Source: a virus. Taken from it: 29,546 nt of DNA. The notes under the pieces are model-generated. The model made no database searches and was not told the origin of the DNA. It saw only the letters and a program-made list of their open reading frames with translations. The position numbers and the translations under genes are program-made. Position 1 is the stretch's first letter. Every line of letters starts with the position of its first letter. Below, piece after piece: positions 17,501 to 25,608 of the stretch. The DNA lies in the IMG/VR virus record IMGVR_UViG_3300037598_000078, positions 1 through 29,546 of that record; one strand, 5' to 3'.

Positions 17501-20500
17501 GGGTGACTTATTCACCGAAAATGACCCTATTCAGCACTTTGTAAACAAGAAAACAGGTAAACTGTCACCTGCAGTTGTCAATGCTATGATGGCTGCCTCC
17601 TTTAAATTCATTGCTGCCGAAGGATCATCCACGCTGTATAATGATGATCGGGCTATGAATGGGATCATGGGTACCCCCAGTAAAGATCCTGTATCAGATA
17701 GTGCAAGGAAGTTACTTACTCAGCTTGGTACTCAACAAGATTATCTAAAAGACCAGTTAGGGCAGGATATATTTGACTTACTCAAAGTTGACATTGCTTC
17801 TGGTGCAGACTTCGACTTCAAAGAAAGGTTGGTTAGTTCTTTGGGTTTACAAGCCATTGCCACTATGCAGTATATGCACTTTCTTAAAGAGACTAAGGTC
17901 ATTACAGGTGGTGGTGAGATAACAATCCCAGGTACTGATAAAAAAGTACAAATAGCAGCATCAGCAATTACCAATGGTTTGATGGGCTTAAAGAATGAGC
18001 AGACTGATCCTGATAAAACAAAGTTTAGTGGGTTAGAGAACAACTTCTTCGTAGATCCTAAAGCTCCTACTCGGTCCCAGTTGGAGAGGGCTTTACGTGA
18101 AAAGGATATTAGTAAGGCACGTATAACAGAGACTGAAAGCCAGTTAGAGGCACTTAAAGGTAGAGGTACAGTAAGCTTTTACAAAATTGCATCTCAACCC
18201 AGGTCTGCTAAAGATGCTACCCGAGTTCCGCACGAAACCTTGCAAGAGGATTATATGTCTCCTTTTCATGGTTCAAAACATACTTGGGATCTTATCTTTA
18301 AGGGTGAACCCAGTAGAAAGGATTATAGTTGGGGCAAGTTTAACTTCAAGAAGGGTGAACGGTTACGTACTAAGAAAGCAGGTGGTCTGTTTACTGAGGA
18401 ACAATCCAGTAACATGATCAAGAATATGAACAGCCCGATAGTGGCTAATGCACCAGTAATGAATGCATTTTATTTTCTTGGTGAAGATCAGAGAGCAGAG
18501 ATTTTGGGGTATACTGGTGATAAACCAGCTCATGTTAGTCTCGCAGAAACCAATAAGGGTAAAGACTTAGGTATTCTCCGAAGTATGGAGGCAGTAAATA
18601 ATTGGCTGCTGGATGCATGGCAACAGGAGTATGGTACGGATTCTGAGTTCTTTATCCCTTCCGAGGCATGGAAACAAGAGAGAATGGGTCAAGCATCTTC
18701 CATTACTCTTCAGGGCGATAAACTACACCGGTCCCTGTACAACATGGCTTCCTGGAAACATAAAGTCACCATAGGAAACAATGATCAGTATTACGCATTC
18801 ATGCTGGGTGTTGGTATGTACATGGACCTTGAGTTTACCAAAGAAGGGGGTTTATTTGAGACGGTAGATGCAACTGAGAAACTTATGGCATCAGACGAAA
18901 TAGTTAAAGCAGTCAAGGCATTACAGAAACTCCAAACTCAACTGGATGATTCTCCGGTGGTTCCCGGGCAGGCACAGCCTGACCTTATGACCCAATTAGG
19001 TAATGAGACTGACCAAAATGGTATTGCCATAAATGCAGAAGACCAGGCTGCCATAGTTGCTGCTGTAAAGATCGGAAAGGTGCAAGCACAGTCTCTTAAA
19101 GCACTGGTAGAGTATGCTGCATATAAGACAGCCGTGGAGTCTGGAGCCAAAGACTTTGAAACATTTATGACCATTGAGATTGATGGTACAGCCAATGGTT
19201 CTGCATTCGGTAGATGGCAGTTAATGGGAGGAGGGTTTGAGCCTCTTCTCCATCTTGCTGCTTTGCAGACAAGTGGGTTTCGTTTTCATGGTGATTCGTC
19301 ATGGGACCTGTCCGAGCATCTTGCTGAGGCACTGAACCATGATGCGTATCAAATTACTGGTTTCGCAAATGCTTATACCCTGATAAATAAGCAAGAGTTC
19401 CTGTCTGATAGAAGTGACACAGCCGAGACTCCTGGCAAACGGGCAGCCGCACTCGGTGCACTTGCGAGAATGCAGGCTATACAGTATTTCCTTGGTTCAC
19501 CAATTGATGCTGAGACTGGTAATGTTTCCAAGGATATGAGGAAGTTATCCAAGCACCCTACCATGAAGACTATGTATGGTATGGGTAAAACAAAACTCAC
19601 ATTAGGGTTGATTAATACTATTATTGAGAAGATCCATGAAGACATTGCTGCACTGGCCACAGCCAAAACTGCTGATGAGGTAATTAAGGCAAGGGAGACA
19701 CTAAAAGAGATCAGTTACCAGGTATCTGTACTGTCCGGTGAAATGAAGTTCGTTAACCGTGAACTTATCTTTGTCAACGGTGACCCATTAATTCACAAGA
19801 ATTCCATAGACACAATGGGTTTAGACGAGCTTGTTAATGTTGAATTATCCAAGGATACAATAAAGAAGATACATGCACATGTGGTGAAGAATGAAGGGCC
19901 TGCCTTATATGCCGCTATTATCAGTGTTTTCAAACCCATTAAAGATAGCTCCAGTAATGTCAATAATGCACTGAGCATGGCCACTGCTTATTATAATGTG
20001 ATGCGGAAAGCATACATTGATAAAGCAGTGAATGAGAAGTGGGGTAAAGACAAGCCTATTGAGATAGAGAAAGTGTTCTTGACAGTTGCTGAGATGGAGG
20101 CAATTGATGCTAATCTTAGGGATCTCTATCCCCAGGTACGCAGTGCAAATGGTGGTGTGATGCCTATAGCAAAAAGGGACAAAACCAAGGATTACAAAGA
20201 GGGTCATGATGTAATTCAACAATACCAAGCGAAGGATAAAGGTAAAGGTAAAGTTGGTCAGAAGATCGCCTACTCCCAGAAGTATAACCGACTGGAGGAT
20301 CCAGGTGTAAGTGGTGTTGTTCTTATGGTGCAGTCTATGGATGCAGCAGTGGCCAATCGGCTTATGGAGCACTTTGATTTCCTTAACAACCATGATGGGT
20401 TTACCATCGGTGCAAACATGGGAGCTGAACTGGCTGATAAAGCCAACGAAATCTTTGTGGATATCAATTCAAACTACTCTATTGCAGGGGTAGTTGAAGA

Positions 20501-23500
20501 ACTTCTTCTTACAAGCAAAAGGAGGTTTGAAGAGAAAGCTGCAGAGATCGGTCTGGATATTGAAGAGGCCTTATACCAGGAACTCAAAGAGCTATCCATA
20601 GGCAAGAAGTATGATGAAGATGCTATTGATCCTATTACTAAGAAGCCTGGTACTTTTGTTCCCATGACCAAAGAAGAGATGTTTGCCGACTCTACTCAGT
20701 ATGCTGACAGAGCACCCATGGATGTACAGGCAATACTTGAAGGTGATCCTGAAGGTTTACCTACTAATGTTCAGGATAATATTGAGAATTACCTTCACGG
20801 AACCCTGCTTTCTAATATCGCTCAGCGGGACGAGTTGGCCGGTAAACTGGTTGGAGCCTCCCAGTATGCGTATGCAAGCCGAGAGTACCTGACAGGTAAC
20901 AAACCTGCAGAAGAGATATTTGGTGTTAAACCTGGTGATATTACCAAGGCCAAGCAAGGGCAGTTACAAAGTATCATTGATATTATTCAGGGGAAGATGG
21001 AGGACATTAAAGATACTTCTCCTCAGAATACTTTGGGTAGTAAGGCTGATAGTACCCTCACCACAGACAAAGCAAGGTATACTCTGCATCAGGAAGTAAA
21101 TAAACTGAATGTGGTAGATACATACGATATTCTGCAGGGTGACAGTGCTGTTAAAGACAGTCAGTCTCACTACGATCACCTTAAGGGGTTAATGGCCGAT
21201 GTTGTTCAGAAGGTAATGAACCCTGTCAAGTTGCACATGATCAAAGATGGTTACAGAGAATCCGAGGGTAAGTTCGTATTCGACCCTAATGGTAAGCATG
21301 ATATGTTTATCACGAGTCAGGTTAATGCTCCTGTATCCGGTGCACTGAACCATGGAATAAGAATGTCTACAGGTGAGGTCTATGCTCATGAGTTGGTCCA
21401 TGGTATCACACTCTTTGGTTTAAAGAATGATGAGGGACTCCGGAACAAGGTAGGTGTCTTGTATGACCTTACTATGAAAGGGATCGCAGAGAAGTACCCT
21501 GATGGTGACGGTTTTAGGCTATTCCTAAGTAGACCCGGTATAAACATTAAAGATCCTGCTTATGTTCCCGAGGTACAGGCAGCCAAAGAGAGGTATGAGT
21601 ATTTCCTGGGAACTGGAGCAGTCCGGACAGAGAAAGTAATAAACCCAACAACTGGTATTGAGTCCAGTAAAAGGTTCTCTAACCATCTGGAGGAGTTTGC
21701 TGCCTTTGGAGCTACCAATGAGACTTTTGGTAACTTCTTGAAGACTGTTACTATGAGTAGGGCGAAGTACACCAAGTCTTCTTGGGGTGATATGAAAGGT
21801 GATAACATCCAGCAGACCCTGATCAATGTATTCCAGAAGATCATGGATTTCTGGACTGGGACCATACGTGGTGGTAGGACTGGAACTGATGTAAATCAAG
21901 AGTTGCTGTCTTTGGTTGCCAGGCTAAGTGAGGTTGAGAGTAGGTATAAGAATAACCTAATTGATTCTGTATCCAGTAGATTGGATCCAATTACAAAAAA
22001 AGCATACGATAAAGGTAATCAATGGATTAAGAATGCTTTTGTCAGTATGCCCGTTACACGATTAGCTACTGGTCTGCGAGGTATGACTGAATCTATGAAA
22101 GATTCCGATTCCATACTTGGACAGCTTATGAGGGATCTGGATGCTCAATGGTCAGCAATGGATGAGGGTATATTCAAATCCTTAGTAACTGAGCTTAAAG
22201 GACGAACAGATAGGCTGACTCCGCTATACGAAATTCTTAACCGGGCAGCCGTATTTGTTGATGGAGCCAGGACTACTCATACTGGTATTACAGAATCTGT
22301 AGCCAGGGAGGCTTTTCTTCGTAACCAGTCTGAAGATACAAAGAAACACCTTACCCAGGATGAGTCCATGGGTGTTACCAAAGTACTGTTGAAGACAGAT
22401 GCTACTGTGTTAAATAAACTACTACCAAAAGGCAGGCTGCTGAAGGTTCTCCAGAGTTCTGCAGAATTACAAAAAACAATACTCGATACAATTAAGGAGA
22501 TGAGGACAGTCGGTAAAGATGGTGTGGATTTGAACCAGTATGTTGATTACTACAGAGCAGCGTCAGATGCAGCCGGACACAGAATGGCTACAGGGACTGG
22601 TCGAAAGAATGAGATATACTTCCGCTCCTCCAAGGTAATTGTAGAAGGGAAGAATACTTCCCTGGAGTTGAAGATGACTACCGAGGAGAAAGCAAAAGCA
22701 GACGATTTGGTGTCTAAACTGATTAGTTTGTATGCTCTTCAGTACACACCAGCCGATCATAAGAAGACTGTAGCTAAGTTGATGGTAGAGGATGCAGACG
22801 GAGTAAAGGCTGTCCTGTCCCTACACAGTCATCTAAAGGAAGAGGCAAAGAAGAAAGCCTTTGGGGATAATGAGTATCTAATGGAGAAAGGGTATACTAA
22901 AGAGTTACTCAACACCCGTATCCAGTATGAGTACGGTACCCTCGCCGATGAGGAGATTATGATCGCTGCTGGTTATACCCGTGGTCGTACGGCTGTAGGC
23001 AGGGACGATGATGATCTGACAAAAGACATTCCTATGTTTATTTACACTTCTAAGATTGGTCGGGTAAATGACAGGTTAGCGACTATGACTGGTTTCCAGA
23101 ATAATGCAGCCAAGGGTACAAGTACCAGGGATCTCAATAACCAGTTAGATATTGATACTATTCAAGGAGCCAAGAATAAGCAGCATATTATGAAGCAGAA
23201 GTGGGCCAAGCTCGAAAGCATGACCCAACCTGGGTTTGTTCCTGGCGATGTCGGTAATGTGTTTGACCCTATTGTTGATGGTCTGGGTAACATAACCGAT
23301 TACCGTTACACCATGTCCGAATCAACCAAAGATGGTGTCCTTGAAAAGATAAATGATTATGAGACTATTCTTGGTTCAATGGCGGGTCAAGTTATTGGTA
23401 AGGAGAGGAGCCCTATTGTCAATACTGAAGTAGTTCTTGCTTTGAAAGAGTTATATGACAAAGAGTACAAAGCTAAACCTGACTCCTATGTAACCATTGG

Positions 23501-24698
23501 GCCTGATGCTACAGACCCAAAACTGGTAGAACTCTACTATCTTTTCCCTGATCAGATGAAAGCTGATATCCGTAGGGAGTGGGGAGGGAAATCTATAAAG
23601 GTATCCAAAGATGTTATGACCTTAGTATTTGGTTATCGTCAGTACTCCACTACGGAGGCATTTACCAAGGATCCAAAAGAACGTAATCTATACGAGAAGA
23701 TTATGGTGGCAACCTTTAATTCTATAGCTATTCCTCTTGGTTCAACAGGTATTACATCTTTGCATAATGCAGAGCAGTTTGCCTCAGCAACTGCTGCGTA
23801 TGCAAAGAACACGATTGTTGTGAAGACTGGTTTTGTTACAATGGCCAATATGGGTTCCAACTTAATGAACTTGAAAATGAAAGATATCCCTACAATGACT
23901 ATTCTCCGGAAGTCCCGGGAAGCACTGGTCATGGGTAATAAATACCAGGCTGACAAGAAGAAACTGGATAAGACTAAATTGAGGTTGGAGATTGTTAAAG
24001 ATCAGAGGGGGTATACTGCAGGTCTTGAGAATGAGGTTATGCGATTAGAGAACTCATTGGCACGGAATCCTGTAACAGAGGGTATTGAATCAGGCCTAAT
24101 ACCTACCTTGATGGATGATGCAGATACTACCGTAAGTAAGACCAGACACCCTCATGAGTTTCAGAAAGCTGTTGATAAGCAGGTAGCTAAACTACATCCA
24201 GTGATCGCTGGTGCAGGTAAACAGTTACTTCTGACCCAAGACACTCAAATGTACAGGTTGCTCAATAATGCCGTTAAAATGACTGACTTCGTTGGAAGGC
24301 ATGTCTTGTATGACCATTACGTTAAAACGCTTAAAATGGATAAGAAAGAGGCTGCCGCTAAAGCAATCGAAGAGTTCATCAACTTTGCTCCTCCCACACA
24401 TCAGTTTATTGATTATTTAAACAGGATGGGTATATTGATGTTTACCAAGTATGGTGTTAGAGTTTTAAAGACGATGGCAACTAATGCAGTAGATAAACCT
24501 TTTAGTGTACTTATGACTTTAGGTTCTGCAAGTGTCTTGGGAATGTCTACGATATTTGGATCCATTCCAGGTGTTACGAAAGGTCTTCTTAGCAACTGGT
24601 CAAACCCTGTAAGCATGTTCACTGGCTCGTTTATGGAATCCCTCCCTCTTGCAGGAATGGAATCTGTGTCTGAAACTCTTCTAAGTGGTGGTAAATAA
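14550..24698 (+). CDS. Giant virion RNA polymerase (N4 gp50-like) with metallopeptidase-like site
   Basis: 3382 residues. In N4 the homologue is packaged, injected with the DNA and transcribes early genes from hairpin promoters. Residues 1-743: helical, with a Gly/Ala-rich hydrophobic section at about 172-220. Residues 744-860: Pro/Ser/Thr/Glu-rich linker. Polymerase from about 861 to 2010: motif A EIDGTANGSAFGR with D1545; motif B with R1664, K1668, Y1676 and G1677, the exact R-x3-K-x7-YG spacing of T7 polymerase; motif C NHDGFTIG with H1948 and D1949. The TxxGR region appears as QERMG around R1378. Residues 2280-2284 are HELVH, with E2381/E2382 in LEEFAAFG as candidate third ligand, a gluzincin-type zinc site. 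The end has INFAPPTHQF (from 3277) and a hydrophobic stretch at 3318-3345, perhaps for encapsidation or membrane passage. AGGAGA precedes the ATG. The polymerase call is strong, the peptidase moderate. Confidence 0.92.
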   Translation: MPITLQELKDSPAYKGTDQLSQQRAEEAVTGSAWEANVVDTGYAGATEQERVDIESTFDIKHPLGPNIRVAQKGREKSFSENLGGALVESGYMVKDAMTVALDAGMDSKQTAVTLAAAAKRKKLNYIPSESESVNELLGKTTREYDEAEGFTETGKVVFSAVLGGLKEIVDNPAGILLLGAQSLGFAAPSMAGALAGSAVGGIPGGVTGAFIGALGPEAGARFEEEVTKELNKRRLLPTVENIMSLQQDETWLAMATKKAHLKAVGTALSDALMGPMIGRSATAPFRQGQKEARKALMGAGQDVTREAVDALAPRFMKPRSFSATLGSKAKTYAQQIGSEVVSEGIGQLAAGDSLDAGNLLGEALGAVGAGPIMTAVDKAAYGTKSSVKTAGSIKKALSPEGKAARAEKKVNKALSTPETTFGYKDKVSTVAESGDASTYNDPSKSTYSPGIEIAALKEKNMEEGVTTAEQADTYEQASVAYDKMYDQMTSLDEEITALVAKETPTKEEMDRLDTAMGKLDSLEILQPKVKTMLESMKADKTKAPELMEQLRTMMKDSNDEGAINTVKEIFGSHGGAFLSESDSIALDDIIGKSATTPETKTVLEQVKAYVNTKTVAEKAQGKKMEQVSRDIKEGGIDFVGTDDHLQGIAAASTPRVASNRLAKLKKHVDAVQLKADTFQSVYETAQGAPENSAAQAQMDKYNKERVEPYNIHTGSGRLVEQIINDAKVVQAAMALGNTLVHGPSSTEIAAKQDSPPVQSGTQIPVTSKPAGTEQVDGDAPSTPKQSGAGTGQSKADTLEDLYVDPAAEINEEDYIDSPLPPTPEDQEAESLTPVAQAQPSTQDEVDVADGPAANTILAKSTPFVVAKKLKKNVNLMLQHFPVLLDQFRENILSKTQGIFTKKNPYDENAQVLAESINRFGRKFEANHNQIFKAKILEGVIYNQKGKRLSPQEADNLLLNKGIAYTKGRKELTQEQFQKKMDTRGDLFTENDPIQHFVNKKTGKLSPAVVNAMMAASFKFIAAEGSSTLYNDDRAMNGIMGTPSKDPVSDSARKLLTQLGTQQDYLKDQLGQDIFDLLKVDIASGADFDFKERLVSSLGLQAIATMQYMHFLKETKVITGGGEITIPGTDKKVQIAASAITNGLMGLKNEQTDPDKTKFSGLENNFFVDPKAPTRSQLERALREKDISKARITETESQLEALKGRGTVSFYKIASQPRSAKDATRVPHETLQEDYMSPFHGSKHTWDLIFKGEPSRKDYSWGKFNFKKGERLRTKKAGGLFTEEQSSNMIKNMNSPIVANAPVMNAFYFLGEDQRAEILGYTGDKPAHVSLAETNKGKDLGILRSMEAVNNWLLDAWQQEYGTDSEFFIPSEAWKQERMGQASSITLQGDKLHRSLYNMASWKHKVTIGNNDQYYAFMLGVGMYMDLEFTKEGGLFETVDATEKLMASDEIVKAVKALQKLQTQLDDSPVVPGQAQPDLMTQLGNETDQNGIAINAEDQAAIVAAVKIGKVQAQSLKALVEYAAYKTAVESGAKDFETFMTIEIDGTANGSAFGRWQLMGGGFEPLLHLAALQTSGFRFHGDSSWDLSEHLAEALNHDAYQITGFANAYTLINKQEFLSDRSDTAETPGKRAAALGALARMQAIQYFLGSPIDAETGNVSKDMRKLSKHPTMKTMYGMGKTKLTLGLINTIIEKIHEDIAALATAKTADEVIKARETLKEISYQVSVLSGEMKFVNRELIFVNGDPLIHKNSIDTMGLDELVNVELSKDTIKKIHAHVVKNEGPALYAAIISVFKPIKDSSSNVNNALSMATAYYNVMRKAYIDKAVNEKWGKDKPIEIEKVFLTVAEMEAIDANLRDLYPQVRSANGGVMPIAKRDKTKDYKEGHDVIQQYQAKDKGKGKVGQKIAYSQKYNRLEDPGVSGVVLMVQSMDAAVANRLMEHFDFLNNHDGFTIGANMGAELADKANEIFVDINSNYSIAGVVEELLLTSKRRFEEKAAEIGLDIEEALYQELKELSIGKKYDEDAIDPITKKPGTFVPMTKEEMFADSTQYADRAPMDVQAILEGDPEGLPTNVQDNIENYLHGTLLSNIAQRDELAGKLVGASQYAYASREYLTGNKPAEEIFGVKPGDITKAKQGQLQSIIDIIQGKMEDIKDTSPQNTLGSKADSTLTTDKARYTLHQEVNKLNVVDTYDILQGDSAVKDSQSHYDHLKGLMADVVQKVMNPVKLHMIKDGYRESEGKFVFDPNGKHDMFITSQVNAPVSGALNHGIRMSTGEVYAHELVHGITLFGLKNDEGLRNKVGVLYDLTMKGIAEKYPDGDGFRLFLSRPGINIKDPAYVPEVQAAKERYEYFLGTGAVRTEKVINPTTGIESSKRFSNHLEEFAAFGATNETFGNFLKTVTMSRAKYTKSSWGDMKGDNIQQTLINVFQKIMDFWTGTIRGGRTGTDVNQELLSLVARLSEVESRYKNNLIDSVSSRLDPITKKAYDKGNQWIKNAFVSMPVTRLATGLRGMTESMKDSDSILGQLMRDLDAQWSAMDEGIFKSLVTELKGRTDRLTPLYEILNRAAVFVDGARTTHTGITESVAREAFLRNQSEDTKKHLTQDESMGVTKVLLKTDATVLNKLLPKGRLLKVLQSSAELQKTILDTIKEMRTVGKDGVDLNQYVDYYRAASDAAGHRMATGTGRKNEIYFRSSKVIVEGKNTSLELKMTTEEKAKADDLVSKLISLYALQYTPADHKKTVAKLMVEDADGVKAVLSLHSHLKEEAKKKAFGDNEYLMEKGYTKELLNTRIQYEYGTLADEEIMIAAGYTRGRTAVGRDDDDLTKDIPMFIYTSKIGRVNDRLATMTGFQNNAAKGTSTRDLNNQLDIDTIQGAKNKQHIMKQKWAKLESMTQPGFVPGDVGNVFDPIVDGLGNITDYRYTMSESTKDGVLEKINDYETILGSMAGQVIGKERSPIVNTEVVLALKELYDKEYKAKPDSYVTIGPDATDPKLVELYYLFPDQMKADIRREWGGKSIKVSKDVMTLVFGYRQYSTTEAFTKDPKERNLYEKIMVATFNSIAIPLGSTGITSLHNAEQFASATAAYAKNTIVVKTGFVTMANMGSNLMNLKMKDIPTMTILRKSREALVMGNKYQADKKKLDKTKLRLEIVKDQRGYTAGLENEVMRLENSLARNPVTEGIESGLIPTLMDDADTTVSKTRHPHEFQKAVDKQVAKLHPVIAGAGKQLLLTQDTQMYRLLNNAVKMTDFVGRHVLYDHYVKTLKMDKKEAAAKAIEEFINFAPPTHQFIDYLNRMGILMFTKYGVRVLKTMATNAVDKPFSVLMTLGSASVLGMSTIFGSIPGVTKGLLSNWSNPVSMFTGSFMESLPLAGMESVSETLLSGGK

Positions 24699-24755
24699 AA
24701 TGTAAATATTGCTTGCAATTCCCTCCCGTGCAACGGTAACGGCAAAGGAGGCAGT

Positions 24756-25004
24756 ATGAGGATCTGTAAATGCGGGGGAACCGACACGAATATTAATGTG
24801 GAAGTCAATATTGACAACAGGGACACGGCTGGAGCAACATCCAAATCAAACCCAACTGTCAAATCTGCACCCACTGTTAAGTCTACTGTCAGCCCAAAGA
24901 CAGATACGAAGGTAACCTCTAAAGCTAAATCGAAGTCCAAAGCTAAGGGAAAAGTAGTTGTAGAAGATGATGCACCTGGTAACTCTGGCAACGGGAACGA
25001 TTAG
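24756..25004 (+). CDS. Small basic low-complexity protein
   Basis: 82 residues behind an excellent AAAGGAGG site, 57 bases after the polymerase stop and just before a strong terminator. The N-terminus holds a cysteine pair (CKCGG at residues 4-8); the middle and end are Ser/Thr/Lys repeats (TVKSAPTVKSTV and AKSKSKAKGK) closing in an acidic tail with GNSGNGND. It looks disordered and could bind nucleic acid or the capsid interior. I recognise no family. The reading frame has a good start, and it is the last gene of the structural transcription unit, so it is probably real. Confidence 0.55.
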   Translation: MRICKCGGTDTNINVEVNIDNRDTAGATSKSNPTVKSAPTVKSTVSPKTDTKVTSKAKSKSKAKGKVVVEDDAPGNSGNGND

Positions 25005-25010
25005 TAAACC

Positions 25011-25057
25011 AAAAGGCACATCTCTACTTAATTGTGGGGGTGTGCCTTTTCTTATTT
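25011..25057 (+). terminator. Rho-independent terminator after the structural operon
   Basis: AAAAGGCACA (25011-25020) and TGTGCCTTTT (25041-25050) are perfectly complementary over ten bases with a 20-base loop, followed by CTTATTT. The A-run on the left arm lets it act on the opposite strand too. It ends the transcript carrying the virion RNA polymerase and the 82-residue gene. Confidence 0.85.
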
Positions 25058-25070
25058 AAAGGAACTAACC

Positions 25071-25079
25071 ATGACATAA
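25071..25079 (+). other. Start-stop minigene (Met-Thr-stop)
   Basis: A good AAAGGA site (25058-25063) is placed 7 bases before ATG ACA TAA. After the stop the same frame stays open for 24 more sense codons and reads like protein (LDENEKVIASPDLEN), so this may be the damaged start of a former gene; alternatively it is a two-codon leader controlling the following small frame. Confidence 0.3.
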
Positions 25080-25089
25080 TCTGTGTTAG

Positions 25090-25209
25090 ATGAAAATGAA
25101 AAGGTTATTGCAAGTCCTGATCTGGAAAATTGCACTGGATCACTTAGCTGAAATTCCTGACTATTACACCCGGTTGGCTGCGATGGAGGCTGCTGCAAGA
25201 CCTATATAA
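25090..25209 (+). CDS. Possible 39-residue protein or gene remnant
   Basis: The frame starts at ATG 25090, with a second ATG two codons later, and ends at TAA 25207-25209. The C-terminal part (IALDHLAEIPDYYTRLAAME) looks like a genuine conserved small-protein segment; the first dozen residues are basic and less convincing. No ribosome binding site stands at the right distance: the nearest is the one used by the start-stop minigene 19 bases upstream, so expression would need re-initiation. A one-base frameshift near 25120-25140 plus the early stop at 25077 would explain the pieces as a decayed gene. Function unknown. Confidence 0.35.
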   Translation: MKMKRLLQVLIWKIALDHLAEIPDYYTRLAAMEAAARPI

Positions 25210-25247
25210 AATAAGGGAAGACAATTACCCATTTTCTATGTATACTA

Positions 25248-25298
25248 CGTGTCAATATTAACCTTATGTGTGAGGAAATGTATAATGATATTGACACG
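25248..25298 (+). repeat. 11-bp perfect inverted repeat around a promoter
   Basis: CGTGTCAATAT at 25248-25258 is exactly complementary to ATATTGACACG at 25288-25298, 29 bases apart. The arms bracket the promoter core at 25258-25286. The arrangement fits paired operator half-sites for a regulator, or a loop blocking polymerase. Bound protein unknown. Confidence 0.6.
25258..25286 (+). promoter_or_regulatory. Putative promoter of the lysis/adhesin unit
   Basis: TTAACC (25258-25263, 4 of 6) and a perfect TATAAT (25281-25286) are 17 bases apart, predicting initiation near 25292 and a leader of about 50 bases before the holin-like gene. It follows the terminator at 25011-25057 and precedes the first gene of the next group, as expected for a separate transcription unit. 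Confidence 0.55.
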
Positions 25299-25342
25299 CT
25301 GGTATTCATCTCACAAAGTATCTGACAAAGGTGGAATACCAA

Positions 25343-25588
25343 ATGATTGAAAATATTAAACTATTGCTTGGTTGGCTCAAGGATCTTGTCAATACAATTC
25401 GGATGGGAGATGTGGGTATGATGAGCATAACAACTGGTATTACTATCCTTGGCACAATCTGTACTGGGTTGATCCCTATTATAGCCATTGTTGCTGGTGT
25501 TTACCAACTAATGATTTTTCGTACTCGTTTAAAAACTGAACGTGTTAAGTATGATGCTACTTGTAATCCAAAGGAGGATGAGTTATAA
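25343..25588 (+). CDS. Holin-like small membrane protein
   Basis: 81 residues from the ATG at 25343, which stands 7 bases after AAAGGTGG; an in-frame GTG at 25331 overlaps that site and is not preferred. An amphipathic N-terminal helix (IENIKLLLGWLKDLVNTI) precedes one strong membrane segment at about residues 33-58 (GTICTGLIPIIAIVAGVYQL), then a basic, charged tail. One membrane helix with a charged tail and about 80 residues is usual for holins, which open the inner membrane so that endolysin reaches the cell wall. An M15-type endolysin gene lies 3.6 kb downstream in the same direction. The family cannot be named; another small membrane protein remains possible. Confidence 0.6.
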   Translation: MIENIKLLLGWLKDLVNTIRMGDVGMMSITTGITILGTICTGLIPIIAIVAGVYQLMIFRTRLKTERVKYDATCNPKEDEL

Positions 25589-25608
25589 GTAAACTTACTT
25601 ACAGTAAA

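Larger units (their letters stand above)
25005..25342 (+). other. 338-base regulatory intergenic region
   Basis: This is the only long stretch without a secure gene. In order it holds a strong terminator, a ribosome binding site with a start-stop minigene, a possible 39-codon gene or gene remnant, an 11-bp inverted repeat and a promoter with a perfect -10 box. It separates the head/ejection unit from the lysis/adhesin unit. No tRNA or CRISPR-like structure is visible. Confidence 0.7.

Noticed and set aside
24726-24736. CCGT-GCA-ACGG hairpin with three-base loop, resembling an N4 virion polymerase promoter
   Set aside because: Only four base pairs, in a late region in front of a small late gene; N4 promoters have 5-7-bp stems and serve early genes. 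Probably chance.
25331-25342. GTG start for the holin-like gene
   Set aside because: It overlaps the ribosome binding site that correctly serves ATG 25343.
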